Assembly: GCF_945957265.1 (NCBI RefSeq)
Contig: NZ_CAMFKO010000004.1
Span: 1-64,000 of the forward strand
DNA from: an uncultured Dechloromonas sp.
GTDB lineage: Bacteria > Pseudomonadota > Gammaproteobacteria > Burkholderiales > Rhodocyclaceae
Reading direction: 5' to 3'
DNA: 64,000 nucleotides
This document shows positions 21,880 through 30,890 of the stretch, one piece after another (the stretch's first letter is position 1; every line of letters begins with the position of its first letter). The notes under the pieces were generated by a model that saw only the letters and a list, made by a program, of their open reading frames with translations, was not told the DNA's origin and made no database searches. Made by a program: the position numbers and the translations under genes.

Positions 21880-23529
21880 ATGTCCGCATTGCACAGCAAG
21901 CTGTCGATTTCGCCGCAAGGCGAGTCGTTTTCCCTGCCCGAGCCATCCGAATACGCTGCCGAGTACGAGCGTGTCCGGAATCTCGCCGAAGCGGCGCGGG
22001 CGGCCGGCCAGGAAGTCGTTGTCGTCATGGGCGTCGGCTTCGTCGGCGCCGTGATGGCGGCCATCGTGGCCGATTGCGAGGGGGCGGACGGCCAGCCGAG
22101 CAAGTTCGTGATCGGCTGCCAACGCCCGTCGACGCGCTCCTACTGGAAGATTCCGCTGCTCAATCGAGGCGTTTCGCCGGTCAAGGCGGAAGACCCGCAG
22201 GTCGATGTCCTGATCGGCCGCTGCGTGCGCGACAAAAAGACGTTGAGCGCGACCTATAACAGCCAGGTGCTCGACCTGGCGGATTGTGTGGTCATCGATG
22301 TCCAATGCGATTTCCTGAAGCAGGAACTGGGCAACATGAGGACCGGCGAATGCGACATGGCGGCGCTGGAAGCCACCCTGAAAACGGTCGGCCAGCATAT
22401 TCGGCCGGACTGCCTGGTGCTGATCGAGACGACCGTGGCGCCGGGAACGACGGAGTTCGTCGCCTGGCCCATCCTGAAGAAGGCCTTCGCCAATCGCGGC
22501 ATCGCGTCGGTGCCGCTGCTGGCGCACTCCTACGAGCGGGTCATGCCCGGGCGCGATTACGTGGCGAGCATTCGCGATTTCTGGCGGGTCTGCGCCGGAT
22601 GCGACACGGCGGCCAGGGGGCGGGTCGAGAAGTTCCTGCGCGAGGTGCTCAATACCGACCAGTTCCCGCTGACCGTGATGGACCGGCCGATCGAGTCGGA
22701 AACTGCCAAGATCGTCGAGAACAGCTACCGGGCGACGATCCTGGCCTATCTGCACGAATGGTCGCTGTTCGCCGAGCGCAACGGGGTCGATCTGATCAAG
22801 GTGGTCGATGCCATCAAGATGCGACCGACGCACAGCAACATGATCTTTCCCGGCCCGGGCATCGGCGGCTACTGCCTGCCCAAGGACGGCGGGCTGGGCT
22901 ACTGGGCGTACAAGCACATCCTCGGCTTCGAGGATGGCGACAAGGTGTTCCGCATCACGCCGGTGGCCGTCGACATCAACGACACGCGGGCGCTGCATGT
23001 CGCCGAGCTGACCCGTGACGCGTTGCGCAACATGGATCGCTACATCGCCGCCTCGCGGGTGTTGATCGCCGGCGCGTCGTATCGCCAGGATGTCGGCGAC
23101 ACCCGCTACAGCGGTTCCGAACTGGTTGTCCGCAAGCTCACCGAAATGGGCGCCGAGATGCGGGCCCACGACCCCTATGTCGATCAATGGTGGGAGTTCG
23201 CGGAGCAGGACGCCTATCCGTCTTCCGGCTTGTCATGGAAGCGATTTTTCCGCAATCAGGACGAACTGTCGTCACTCGCCGTCGAGCGCGATCTCGAACG
23301 GGCATTGCAGGGGGTCGATGCGCTGATACTGGCGGTGCCGCATGACGCCTATCGCCGCTTGACGCCCGAACAGGTGGTGGCGTGGGCCGGCAAGCCGATT
23401 GCCGTTGTCGATTGCTTCGGCATGCTCGACGATGCGACGATTGCCCGTTATTTCGAGCTCGGCTGCGAGGTGAAAGGCTTGGGGCGCGGCCATATCCAGC
23501 GGATCAAGCAGGCCTGCCGGAGAACCTGA
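21880..23529 (+). CDS. UDP-glucose/GDP-mannose dehydrogenase family protein
   Basis: Rossmann VVVVMGVGFVGAVMA; ESETAKIVENSYRA; catalytic-Cys motif GPGIGGYCLPKDGG; UDPGDH C-terminal domain. Confidence 0.85.
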   Translation: MSALHSKLSISPQGESFSLPEPSEYAAEYERVRNLAEAARAAGQEVVVVMGVGFVGAVMAAIVADCEGADGQPSKFVIGCQRPSTRSYWKIPLLNRGVSPVKAEDPQVDVLIGRCVRDKKTLSATYNSQVLDLADCVVIDVQCDFLKQELGNMRTGECDMAALEATLKTVGQHIRPDCLVLIETTVAPGTTEFVAWPILKKAFANRGIASVPLLAHSYERVMPGRDYVASIRDFWRVCAGCDTAARGRVEKFLREVLNTDQFPLTVMDRPIESETAKIVENSYRATILAYLHEWSLFAERNGVDLIKVVDAIKMRPTHSNMIFPGPGIGGYCLPKDGGLGYWAYKHILGFEDGDKVFRITPVAVDINDTRALHVAELTRDALRNMDRYIAASRVLIAGASYRQDVGDTRYSGSELVVRKLTEMGAEMRAHDPYVDQWWEFAEQDAYPSSGLSWKRFFRNQDELSSLAVERDLERALQGVDALILAVPHDAYRRLTPEQVVAWAGKPIAVVDCFGMLDDATIARYFELGCEVKGLGRGHIQRIKQACRRT

Positions 23530-23552
23530 GCGAGCGTGCATGCCGAATGACG

Positions 23553-23577
23553 AAGCCCCCGGCGACGGGGGCTTGTT
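23553..23577 (+). terminator. Rho-independent-like terminator
   Basis: AAGCCCCCG-GCGA-CGGGGGCTT, perfect 9-bp stem with GNRA loop, then GTTT; just after stop at 23529. Confidence 0.75.
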
Positions 23578-23607
23578 TCTGGCGAAACGAAAGATCGCTG
23601 CTGGCGC

Positions 23608-23958
23608 CTACAGGATGGCCAGCACGTTTTCCGGCGGCCGGCCGATGGCGGCCTTCGACCCGTTGATCACGATGGGGCGCTCGATCAGGCGCGGGTGGGC
23701 GGCCATCGCCGCAATCAGGGCATCCTGATCCAGCGCCGGGTCGTCGAGGCCCAGTTCGGCGTATTCGGCCTCGTTCCTGCGCATCAGCTGGCGAGCGTCG
23801 GCGAACCCCAGGCGGGTGAGCAGGGTTTTCAGCTCGGCCGGCGAGGGCGCTTGCTCAAGATAGGCGACGATGGTCGGCGCGATGCCTTTTTCCTGCAGCA
23901 GCGACAGGGTGTCGCGGCTTTTCGAGCAGCGCGGGTTGTGGAAGATGGTGACGGTCAT
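23608..23958 (-). CDS. arsC: ArsC-family (arsenate reductase / YfgD-like) protein
   Basis: MTVTIFHNPRCSKSRDTLSLLQEKG; ...IERPIVINGSKAAIGRPPENVL. Confidence 0.85.
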   Translation of the reverse strand: MTVTIFHNPRCSKSRDTLSLLQEKGIAPTIVAYLEQAPSPAELKTLLTRLGFADARQLMRRNEAEYAELGLDDPALDQDALIAAMAAHPRLIERPIVINGSKAAIGRPPENVLAIL

Positions 23959-23966
23959 TGCCTGCC

Positions 23967-24650
23967 TTACATGCCGAGCGACTTGAGAAGGTCGTCGTGG
24001 TCGTTGGAGTCCGGCGCGGCGGCAGCCGTTTTCGGCTGTCCATTGACCTGGGCGAGCAGTTCGTCCGGATCGGGGGCTTCGCCGGCTTCGAAATCGTTCA
24101 TCTTGATGAACTCGGTGCGGTCCATCGCCAGCTCGAGATAGAAAATGTTGTTGCTGCCGGTGTAGAAGGTCACGCGCCGCGATTCGGGCTTGTCCAGGTT
24201 GGTGTCGACGCTGAGCATGACCTGCTTGTTCAGGGCGAGCATCTTGGGCTGGTTCTGGGTGATGTGCGTTTGCAGTTCGCGGGCAACCTTGCCGGTGAAG
24301 TCGCCGACGATCTGGTTCATCAGTTCGCCCATGACGTTGCCGACCTCATCGGAGGTGTGGGTGGTGGCCAGCCCTTCCTTGTCCATGCCCATGTGCAGCA
24401 TGTAGCTCGAGTACAGCTCCATGGCCGCCGAAGCCGAAAAATTGATGACCACCAGGCCGGAGAAGCCGCCGTCGAAGAGCACGAAGCATCCGATATCCGG
24501 TTTCAGGCAGGTCTTGGAAATGCGCTGCACCATGCCGGAGTAATGAATCTGGCTTTGCGTGGCGATCGAAAGAACCTTGGTGACCGAATTGCACAGGCTT
24601 CTGAGAATATCTTCGGTGCCGTAGACGGTGGGGGTGTCGGATGAGTTCAT
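23967..24650 (-). CDS. CheX-like / DUF3334 chemotaxis-associated protein
   Basis: DIGCFVLFDGGFSGLVVINFSASAAMELYSSYM...TSDEVGNVMGELMNQIVGDFTGKV (CheX/CheC-like pattern). Confidence 0.6.
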   Translation of the reverse strand: MNSSDTPTVYGTEDILRSLCNSVTKVLSIATQSQIHYSGMVQRISKTCLKPDIGCFVLFDGGFSGLVVINFSASAAMELYSSYMLHMGMDKEGLATTHTSDEVGNVMGELMNQIVGDFTGKVARELQTHITQNQPKMLALNKQVMLSVDTNLDKPESRRVTFYTGSNNIFYLELAMDRTEFIKMNDFEAGEAPDPDELLAQVNGQPKTAAAAPDSNDHDDLLKSLGM

Positions 24651-24904
24651 GGTTCCGGATCAGGCCAGTAATTGGATAAATGGCATATATAGCACAGTTA
24701 TCAGCTTCGATTGCAGGCAGCGCCTGGAAATCTTCGGGGCGGCGGCCTTGGTGTATGCCAATGGGTTTGCGTGCCTGCGCCTGTCCCCTGCTGGCGGGGA
24801 AATGAACGATGGATATTTGACGGTGGTAAAATCGTCCGCATCCCGCAGGAAGCGATCCCCGCGGCTTGGATTTGACCCCGCTGAGTGTTGGAAAAGGTAG
24901 AAAA

Positions 24905-25099
24905 ATGGATACCAAATTGAACCAGGAGCGGCGCCAGAAGACGCAGCGGCGCCTCTCGGATTTCGGGCCGCCAGAAGGCTTGACGGAGCGCCGGATCAAT
25001 ATCGAGCGGCGTCTCTTCAATCTCGGTATCGACAGCGCAGGCAACTGGGGCGGCGCGGCGAATTCGGGCGGTTCGCGCGGAAACCCCGTTACCTGCTGA
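24905..25099 (+). CDS. Small Arg-rich hypothetical protein (64 aa)
   Basis: ATG with upstream GAAAAGG; MDTKLNQERRQKTQRRLSDFGPPEGLTERRINIERRLFNLGIDSAGNWGG. Confidence 0.5.
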   Translation: MDTKLNQERRQKTQRRLSDFGPPEGLTERRINIERRLFNLGIDSAGNWGGAANSGGSRGNPVTC

Positions 25100-25103
25100 T
25101 CGA

Positions 25104-25307
25104 TCAGTGTTTTGCGGTGCAGGCCTGGACGGCATCGGCCGCGGCCGCATCGCTCAGCCCGCTCTGTTCGGCGAAGTAGCCGTCCAGCGGGCACTTGAAG
25201 CCGGGCGGACAGTTGTGTTCCCGGGCGCATTCGGCCTGAGTCTCGTCGGTCAGCACCAGTTCGCGAACTGCCTCGCAACGGGCGAGGGGTGAGTCGAAGT
25301 AGGACAT
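25104..25307 (-). CDS. Small Cys-containing hypothetical protein (67 aa)
   Basis: MSYFDSPLARCEAVRELVLTDETQAECAREHNCPPGFKCPLDGYFAEQSG...; AGGGAGG upstream of ATG on minus strand. Confidence 0.6.
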   Translation of the reverse strand: MSYFDSPLARCEAVRELVLTDETQAECAREHNCPPGFKCPLDGYFAEQSGLSDAAAADAVQACTAKH

Positions 25308-25390
25308 TGCGCTTCCTCCCTTGTTGTGTCGTGCTTAATTCTCAGCATAGCCGCCCGCCGGCGAATGTCCATGCCGGGCATTGCGGCGGC

Positions 25391-25984
25391 CTATGCGGAC
25401 AGATGTTCCGCGAACCAGGCGCTGACTTCGGCCAGCCCATGATCGCCGGCGGCGAGCGTGCGCAATTGGTGCTTGCCGTTTAGATGCGCTGCGGCGCGCT
25501 GGTAGGCGGCCGCTGCCGGCACATCGTCGGGGTCGACCCGCATCAGCAAGGGGGCCGCCAGCAGTTCGAGTGCCTGCAGCCCGGCACGGTCGACCAGTCC
25601 GCCGTGGCAGACCAGCGCCCTGACCTGGATGTCGCGTTGCGCGGCGCAGCGGATGGCCGCCGGCGCCGTATCGCTGCGGGCATGGATGCCCAGCGCGAGA
25701 TCCTGCATGTCGCCGTCGTTGCGGATCAGGTCGAGCACGTCGAGCAATCGCTGGCTCAGGCGCGGGACGTTCTGCGTGGCGTCGGCAAACTGCAGTTCAT
25801 GGGCAGTCAGCAGATCCATGGCCAGTACGGCGAATCCGCTTGCCGCCAGGGTGGCCAGCATGGCGTCGTCGTCGGGAACGCGGTGCGAGCGGATGAGCAG
25901 GATGAGGCCCCGGGGAGTCTCGGGGCGTTCGAACTGGCCGTGAAGCGAGCCGTGCGGGGTGTGCAGGACGATATGGCGGATCAT
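25391..25984 (-). CDS. Alpha/beta-hydrolase (dienelactone hydrolase-like) protein with altered nucleophile motif
   Basis: GLILLIRSHRVPDDDAMLATLAASGFAVLAMDLLTAHE...; GIHARSDTAPAAI in place of GxSxG; ATGA overlap with upstream amrS stop. Confidence 0.6.
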   Translation of the reverse strand: MIRHIVLHTPHGSLHGQFERPETPRGLILLIRSHRVPDDDAMLATLAASGFAVLAMDLLTAHELQFADATQNVPRLSQRLLDVLDLIRNDGDMQDLALGIHARSDTAPAAIRCAAQRDIQVRALVCHGGLVDRAGLQALELLAAPLLMRVDPDDVPAAAAYQRAAAHLNGKHQLRTLAAGDHGLAEVSAWFAEHLSA

Positions 25985-27075
25985 GGGGACAGGCGGACGG
26001 GAATGCGCCGGGGGCCGAAGGCTTGGCCATCGCGCCCCAGCATTTTACCGAAGCGGCCGGCGATGGCGGTCTGGCAGTGCGGGCAGCGGCCTTCGGCAGT
26101 CAGCTCGTAGCGGCGGATGGCGTACCAGTCGCGGACAATCAGCGCGGCCTTGCATGCGGGGCAGAAGGTCGTGCCGCCCTCCGGGTCGTGCACGTTGCCG
26201 GTGAACACGTGGTGCAGGCCGGCATCGAGCGCGATGCGCCGGGCCTGGGTCAATGTTGCAGGAGGCGTGGGCGGCAGCTCGGTCATTTTCCAGTCGGGAT
26301 GGAAGGCCGAAAAATGCAGCGGAACGTCCGGTCCCAGCTCCTTCGCCACCCAGGCGGCCAGTTCGTTGATTTCGCCGGGGCTGTCGTTTTGTCCGGGAAT
26401 CAGCAGGGTGGTGATCTCCAGCCAGCAATCGGTTTCGTGATGGATGGTGGTCAGGGTGTCGAGGACCGGCTGCAGGTGGCCGACGCACAGCTTGTGGTAG
26501 AAGCTTTCCGTGAAGGCCTTGAGATCGACGTTGGCGGCATCCATCACGGCAAAGAATTCCCGCGCCGCTTGGCGATGGATGTAGCCCGCGGTGACGGCGA
26601 CATTGCGGATGCCCTGCTCACGGCAGGCCAGCGCGGTGTCGATGGCGTACTCGGCGAAGATGACCGGGTCGTTGTAGGTGTAGGCGACGGCGTCGGCGCC
26701 ATGGCGCTTGGCGGCGTTGGCGATGGCTTGCGGGCTGGCGCTGTCCATCAGGCGGTCCATGTCCTTCGACTTGGAGATATCCCAGTTCTGGCAGAACCGG
26801 CAGGCCAGGTTGCAGCCGGCGGTGCCGAAGGAGAGGATGCTGCTGCCCGGGTAGAAGTGATTCAGTGGTTTCTTCTCGATGGGGTCGATGCAGAAGCCGG
26901 ACGAGCGCCCGTAGGTGGTCAGCTGCATCTGCCCGTCGACCATCTGGCGGACGAAGCAGGCGCCGCGCTGGCCTTCGTGCAGCTGGCAGTCGCGCGGACA
27001 GAGGTCGCACTGGACCCGGCCGTCGGGCAGGGCGTGCCACCAGCGGCCGGGATGCAGCGTGGGGGCTTTGTTCAT
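25981..27075 (-). CDS. amrS: AmmeMemoRadiSam system radical SAM protein
   Basis: CDLCPRDCQLHEGQRGACFVR; radical SAM CRFCQNWDISKSKD; VDLKAFTESFY; C-terminal CPACKAALIVRDWY; start ATGA-overlaps amrA stop. Confidence 0.9.
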   Translation of the reverse strand: MNKAPTLHPGRWWHALPDGRVQCDLCPRDCQLHEGQRGACFVRQMVDGQMQLTTYGRSSGFCIDPIEKKPLNHFYPGSSILSFGTAGCNLACRFCQNWDISKSKDMDRLMDSASPQAIANAAKRHGADAVAYTYNDPVIFAEYAIDTALACREQGIRNVAVTAGYIHRQAAREFFAVMDAANVDLKAFTESFYHKLCVGHLQPVLDTLTTIHHETDCWLEITTLLIPGQNDSPGEINELAAWVAKELGPDVPLHFSAFHPDWKMTELPPTPPATLTQARRIALDAGLHHVFTGNVHDPEGGTTFCPACKAALIVRDWYAIRRYELTAEGRCPHCQTAIAGRFGKMLGRDGQAFGPRRIPVRLSP

Positions 27076-27620
27076 GGTGCGGCCTCCTGCCATTTGGTCA
27101 CGCCGTAGCGTTCGAGCCGGACCTCGGGGCTCCAGTAATCGGCGGGCAAGCCGGCCTTCTGCTTGAGATGGGCCATGAACGCGGCCGGTTCGGGGAGTTG
27201 CTCCCAGACCTGGGGCAGGAAGGTCGCCCGGCGCCTGCCGCAGGAGAAAACGATGCCGTCCTCGCCGGGCCGCAGTTGGGCCAGCGCATCGGCTTGGTCG
27301 GCGAAGGACAGCGCAACGGCCGGCGTCAGCAGGGAAACCTCGACGCGGGTCAGGGGCAGCTCGCCGGCTGCCAAAGGCGCAAAGCGGGGATCGCGGAAGG
27401 CGGCGGCCAGCGCGTTTTCCCGGACATCCTGGCCGAGGGGGCGCCAGGCCTCGAGGCTGCCGATGCAGCCGCGCAACTGGCCGCGCTGGGTCAGGGTGAC
27501 GAAGGTGGCTGCCGGCTCGTGCAAGGCGGGCAGGTCGGCCGTCGGCTGTGTCGCCAGCCCCAACCGGGCGGCAATCGCGTTGCGGGCCAGGGCCAGCAGG
27601 GTGGTTCCGAGCTCAGGCAT
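27072..27620 (-). CDS. amrA: AmmeMemoRadiSam system protein A (AMMECR1 domain)
   Basis: FVTLTQRGQLRGCIGSLEAWRPLGQDVRENALAAAFRDPRFAPL...EVSLLTPA. Confidence 0.93.
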   Translation of the reverse strand: MPELGTTLLALARNAIAARLGLATQPTADLPALHEPAATFVTLTQRGQLRGCIGSLEAWRPLGQDVRENALAAAFRDPRFAPLAAGELPLTRVEVSLLTPAVALSFADQADALAQLRPGEDGIVFSCGRRRATFLPQVWEQLPEPAAFMAHLKQKAGLPADYWSPEVRLERYGVTKWQEAAP

Positions 27621-28416
27621 GGGGATCGGGCTCCTCGAACGCGAAGGCCGCGTAGCCGACCACGCGGTCGCGGTCCCCGGCGGTGTCGCCGGAATTGCAC
27701 AGGCCGAGCAGGGTCGGCTTCAGGCCGCGGCGGGTCGCAGCCAGCAACAGGCCATTGACCGGGTAGGCGCCGCAGGCCTGCTCCGGGCGAATGTGGGTAT
27801 CGAGTTGCAGGATGTGCCGGCAGGTGTTGCCATCGACCTGTCGGGCCGTGCCGTAGGGCAGGAAATGGGAAAGATCGGAACTGACGACGATCAGGGTTTC
27901 CGGCCCTCCCCACAGGATGTTCAGCACCTCGGCCACCGCCTCCGGGGAGGCATGGCCGACCGCCAGCGGGACCAGCGAGAAGCGCGGCAGGACCCGCTGC
28001 AAGAAGGGGAGGTGGACTTCGAGCGAATGTTCGAGGGCGTGCGCCTGCTCGCTGAACACCACCTGCGGCAGGTCGGCGATGCCGGCAATGGCCTGGCTGT
28101 CGAGTCGGATGCTGCCCAGGGGCGTGGAAAACGTCCCAGACTCGGGTAGCGCCATGCCATTGACGGCCACCCGGTGGGTCGGGCCGAGCAGGATGACGCG
28201 ATGGATAGCATCGGCCCAGGGCGCCAGGGCGGCGTAGGCTGCGGCCGCCGTCGCGCCGGAATAGACGTAGCCGGCGTGCGGGGCGATCAGCGCCTTGGGC
28301 TGTATGGGCATGTCGTGGCGGGCGGCGGCGAGCAGCCGGTCCACGGTGAGCGCAAGCGTCGCCGGATCGCCGGGGTAGAAGGTGCCGGCAACGGCGGCGG
28401 GGCGGGTTCCGAGCAT
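27613..28416 (-). CDS. amrB: AmmeMemoRadiSam system protein B (Memo-like)
   Basis: RPAAVAGTFYPGDPATL...ALIAPHAGYVYSGATAAAAY...ILLGPTHRV...EHSLEVHLPFLQ...VVSSDLSHF. Confidence 0.93.
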   Translation of the reverse strand: MLGTRPAAVAGTFYPGDPATLALTVDRLLAAARHDMPIQPKALIAPHAGYVYSGATAAAAYAALAPWADAIHRVILLGPTHRVAVNGMALPESGTFSTPLGSIRLDSQAIAGIADLPQVVFSEQAHALEHSLEVHLPFLQRVLPRFSLVPLAVGHASPEAVAEVLNILWGGPETLIVVSSDLSHFLPYGTARQVDGNTCRHILQLDTHIRPEQACGAYPVNGLLLAATRRGLKPTLLGLCNSGDTAGDRDRVVGYAAFAFEEPDPHA

Positions 28417-28426
28417 GGCGTAGGCC

Positions 28427-29683
28427 TCAGACGACGAGCAGTCCGGCGGCCATGCCGCCACCGATGGCGAACAGGCCGGGCAGGGCGTGGCGGGCCAGTT
28501 TTCTGCCGCCGATGCTGACGACCAGCCCGATCTTGAATGCCAGGTTGGCCAGCAGCGCCAGCGCAACGGCGATCACCGCCTCGGCGCTGGCCACCTTGTC
28601 GAGGTTGAACATGCGCAGCGTCGATAGCACGCTGGCGTCGGCATCGGTCAGGCCGGAAACCAGCGCGACGATGTAAAGGCCGCTGTTGCCGGCCCTGTCC
28701 TGCAGCCAGGCGGAGGCCAGCAGCACCACGGCGTAGAGCAGGCCGAAGGAAAAGGCGGTTTTCAGTTCGGTCGGGTTCTTCACTTCCGGCATCGGCAGGT
28801 TGTCCGCCGCGCTGAGGATCTTCCAGCCGTAGAGCGCCATGGCGACGCCGGGCACGATGCCGCAGGCAAAAACCACGGCAATCGGCTTGGCCAGGTGGGG
28901 GGCGACGACGCCGGCGACCAGCCACAGCCGGATCATGACCATGACGTTGGCGATCAGGATGACGATGGACGACATGCGGACGAGGTCGTCGTGTTCGCGG
29001 GCGTGGCGCGAAAACATCATGGTCGTCGCAGTCGACGAGGCCAGGCCGCCGAAGATGCCGAGCACGGCGGCGCCGTGGCGGGCGCCAATGATGCGCAGGG
29101 CGAGGTAGCCGGCCAGCGCGAGGCCGGAAATCAGTACCACCATCCACCAGATCTGGCGGGGGTTGATGGCGTTGTAGGGGCCGAAATCCTCGCTCGGCAG
29201 GATGGGCAGGATGACGAACGACAGGACCGCGAACTGGAGGATGGAATTGATGTCCTTCGGCGTCGTGCGCTGGCTGAGCTGTTTCAGTTCGGCCTTGAAG
29301 TAGAGCAGGATGGTGGTGGTGATGGCGAGCATGACGGCCAGCGTGGCGTAGCCCAGCCAGACGGCCGCGCCGAGGCCGTAGGTGATGACGATGGCGGCTT
29401 CCGACGTGAAGCCGCGATACTGCTCTTCCTGCTGCGAGGAAAAGTTGGAGGCGATCATCGCGCCGGCCACCACCAGCAGCCCGACCGCGAGCAGCCAGTG
29501 GCTGCCGGAGCGCTCGTCGAGCAAGGCGAACAGGCAGCCGAGCATGGCCACCAGCGAGAAGGTGCGCAGGCCGGCGGCGGAATCCGGGCGGCGCTCGCGC
29601 TCCATGCCGATCAGCAGGCCGATACCCAGCGCGGTGGCAAAGGCCTTGACCGGTTCGACCAGCTCGGGGACGACGAAACTCAT
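28427..29683 (-). CDS. MgtC/DUF4010-family multi-pass membrane protein
   Basis: ALGIGLLIGMERERRPDSAAGLRTFSLVAMLGC plus DUF4010-like C-terminal part (SGLTDADASVLST); 10 nt upstream of amrB. Confidence 0.8.
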   Translation of the reverse strand: MSFVVPELVEPVKAFATALGIGLLIGMERERRPDSAAGLRTFSLVAMLGCLFALLDERSGSHWLLAVGLLVVAGAMIASNFSSQQEEQYRGFTSEAAIVITYGLGAAVWLGYATLAVMLAITTTILLYFKAELKQLSQRTTPKDINSILQFAVLSFVILPILPSEDFGPYNAINPRQIWWMVVLISGLALAGYLALRIIGARHGAAVLGIFGGLASSTATTMMFSRHAREHDDLVRMSSIVILIANVMVMIRLWLVAGVVAPHLAKPIAVVFACGIVPGVAMALYGWKILSAADNLPMPEVKNPTELKTAFSFGLLYAVVLLASAWLQDRAGNSGLYIVALVSGLTDADASVLSTLRMFNLDKVASAEAVIAVALALLANLAFKIGLVVSIGGRKLARHALPGLFAIGGGMAAGLLVV

Positions 29684-29724
29684 GCCATTCCTCTTTTTCG
29701 GGTGTTCTTCAGTAAAATTAAGCC

Positions 29725-30411
29725 ATGCCACGCCATTACGCAATCGTTCCCGCTGCCGGCAGCGGTTCCCGCTTCGGTGCCGAGAAGCCCAAGCAATACC
29801 TCGACCTTCTCGGTCGCCCGCTGATCTTTCACACCCTGGCGGCCCTGGTGGCCTGCCCGGACATCGAGCGGGTATGGGTCGTCCTGGCGCCGGACGACCC
29901 GTGGTGGCCGCGCTACGACTGGTCCGAACTGGGCGCCAAGCTGGAAACGGTGCGCTGCGGCGGAGAGACGCGCGCCGAAAGCGTGGCCAATGGCCTGCAG
30001 GCGGCATCCATGGTCGCCGCCGACGATGACTGGATCCTGGTGCACGATGCTGCGCGACCCTGTCTATCGGCGTCCATGCTCGATGCCCTGTTTGCCGACC
30101 TGGCCAGCGATCCCGTCGGCGGCATCCTCGCCGTGCCGGTCGCCGATACCGTGAAGCGGGCGGATGCCGACCAGCGCGTGGCGGCGACCGAGCCGCGCGA
30201 CGGCCTGTGGCAGGCGCAGACGCCGCAGATGTTCCGCTACGGCTTGCTCGGCGAGGCGTTGGCGAAGTGCCGTGCGGTGACCGACGAGGCGGGCGCCGTC
30301 GAGGCGCTTGGCCTCAAGCCGAAACTGGTGCGTGGCGATGCCACCAACCTGAAAGTCACCTATCCGGCCGATCTCGCCTTGGCCGCCATGATCCTGAGGG
30401 CTCGCAAATGA
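29725..30411 (+). CDS. ispD: 2-C-methyl-D-erythritol 4-phosphate cytidylyltransferase
   Basis: [47 protein letters not shown]. Confidence 0.95.
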   Translation: MPRHYAIVPAAGSGSRFGAEKPKQYLDLLGRPLIFHTLAALVACPDIERVWVVLAPDDPWWPRYDWSELGAKLETVRCGGETRAESVANGLQAASMVAADDDWILVHDAARPCLSASMLDALFADLASDPVGGILAVPVADTVKRADADQRVAATEPRDGLWQAQTPQMFRYGLLGEALAKCRAVTDEAGAVEALGLKPKLVRGDATNLKVTYPADLALAAMILRARK

Positions 30412-30890
30412 ATTTCCGCGTCGGACAGGGCTACGACGTCCATCAACTGGTCGAGGGCCGCAAATTGATCCTCGGCGGCGTCGACATTCCCCACGCCACC
30501 GGGCTGCTCGGCCATTCCGATGCCGACGCGCTGCTGCACGCGATTACCGACGCCTTGCTCGGCGCGGTGGCGTTGGGCGACATCGGCCGTCACTTTCCCG
30601 ACACCGATCCGCGCTACAAGGGGGCCGACAGCCGCGTGCTGCTGCGCGGCGCCGTGGCCTTGCTGGCCGGGAAAGGGTGGCGGCCGGTGAACGTCGATGC
30701 GACGATCATCGCCCAGCAACCCAAGCTGGCACCGCACGCCGCGGCCATGGTCGCCAATGTCGCCGCCGACCTGGGCATCCCCGTCGATGCGGTGAATATC
30801 AAGGGCAAGACCAACGAACGCCTGGGTTACCTCGGGCGGGAGGAAGCCATCGAAGCCCAGGCCGTCGTCCTGGTCGAGCGTGTCGGCTGA
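30408..30890 (+). CDS. ispF: 2-C-methyl-D-erythritol 2,4-cyclodiphosphate synthase
   Basis: [57 protein letters not shown] overlap with ispD. Confidence 0.97.
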   Translation: MNFRVGQGYDVHQLVEGRKLILGGVDIPHATGLLGHSDADALLHAITDALLGAVALGDIGRHFPDTDPRYKGADSRVLLRGAVALLAGKGWRPVNVDATIIAQQPKLAPHAAAMVANVAADLGIPVDAVNIKGKTNERLGYLGREEAIEAQAVVLVERVG

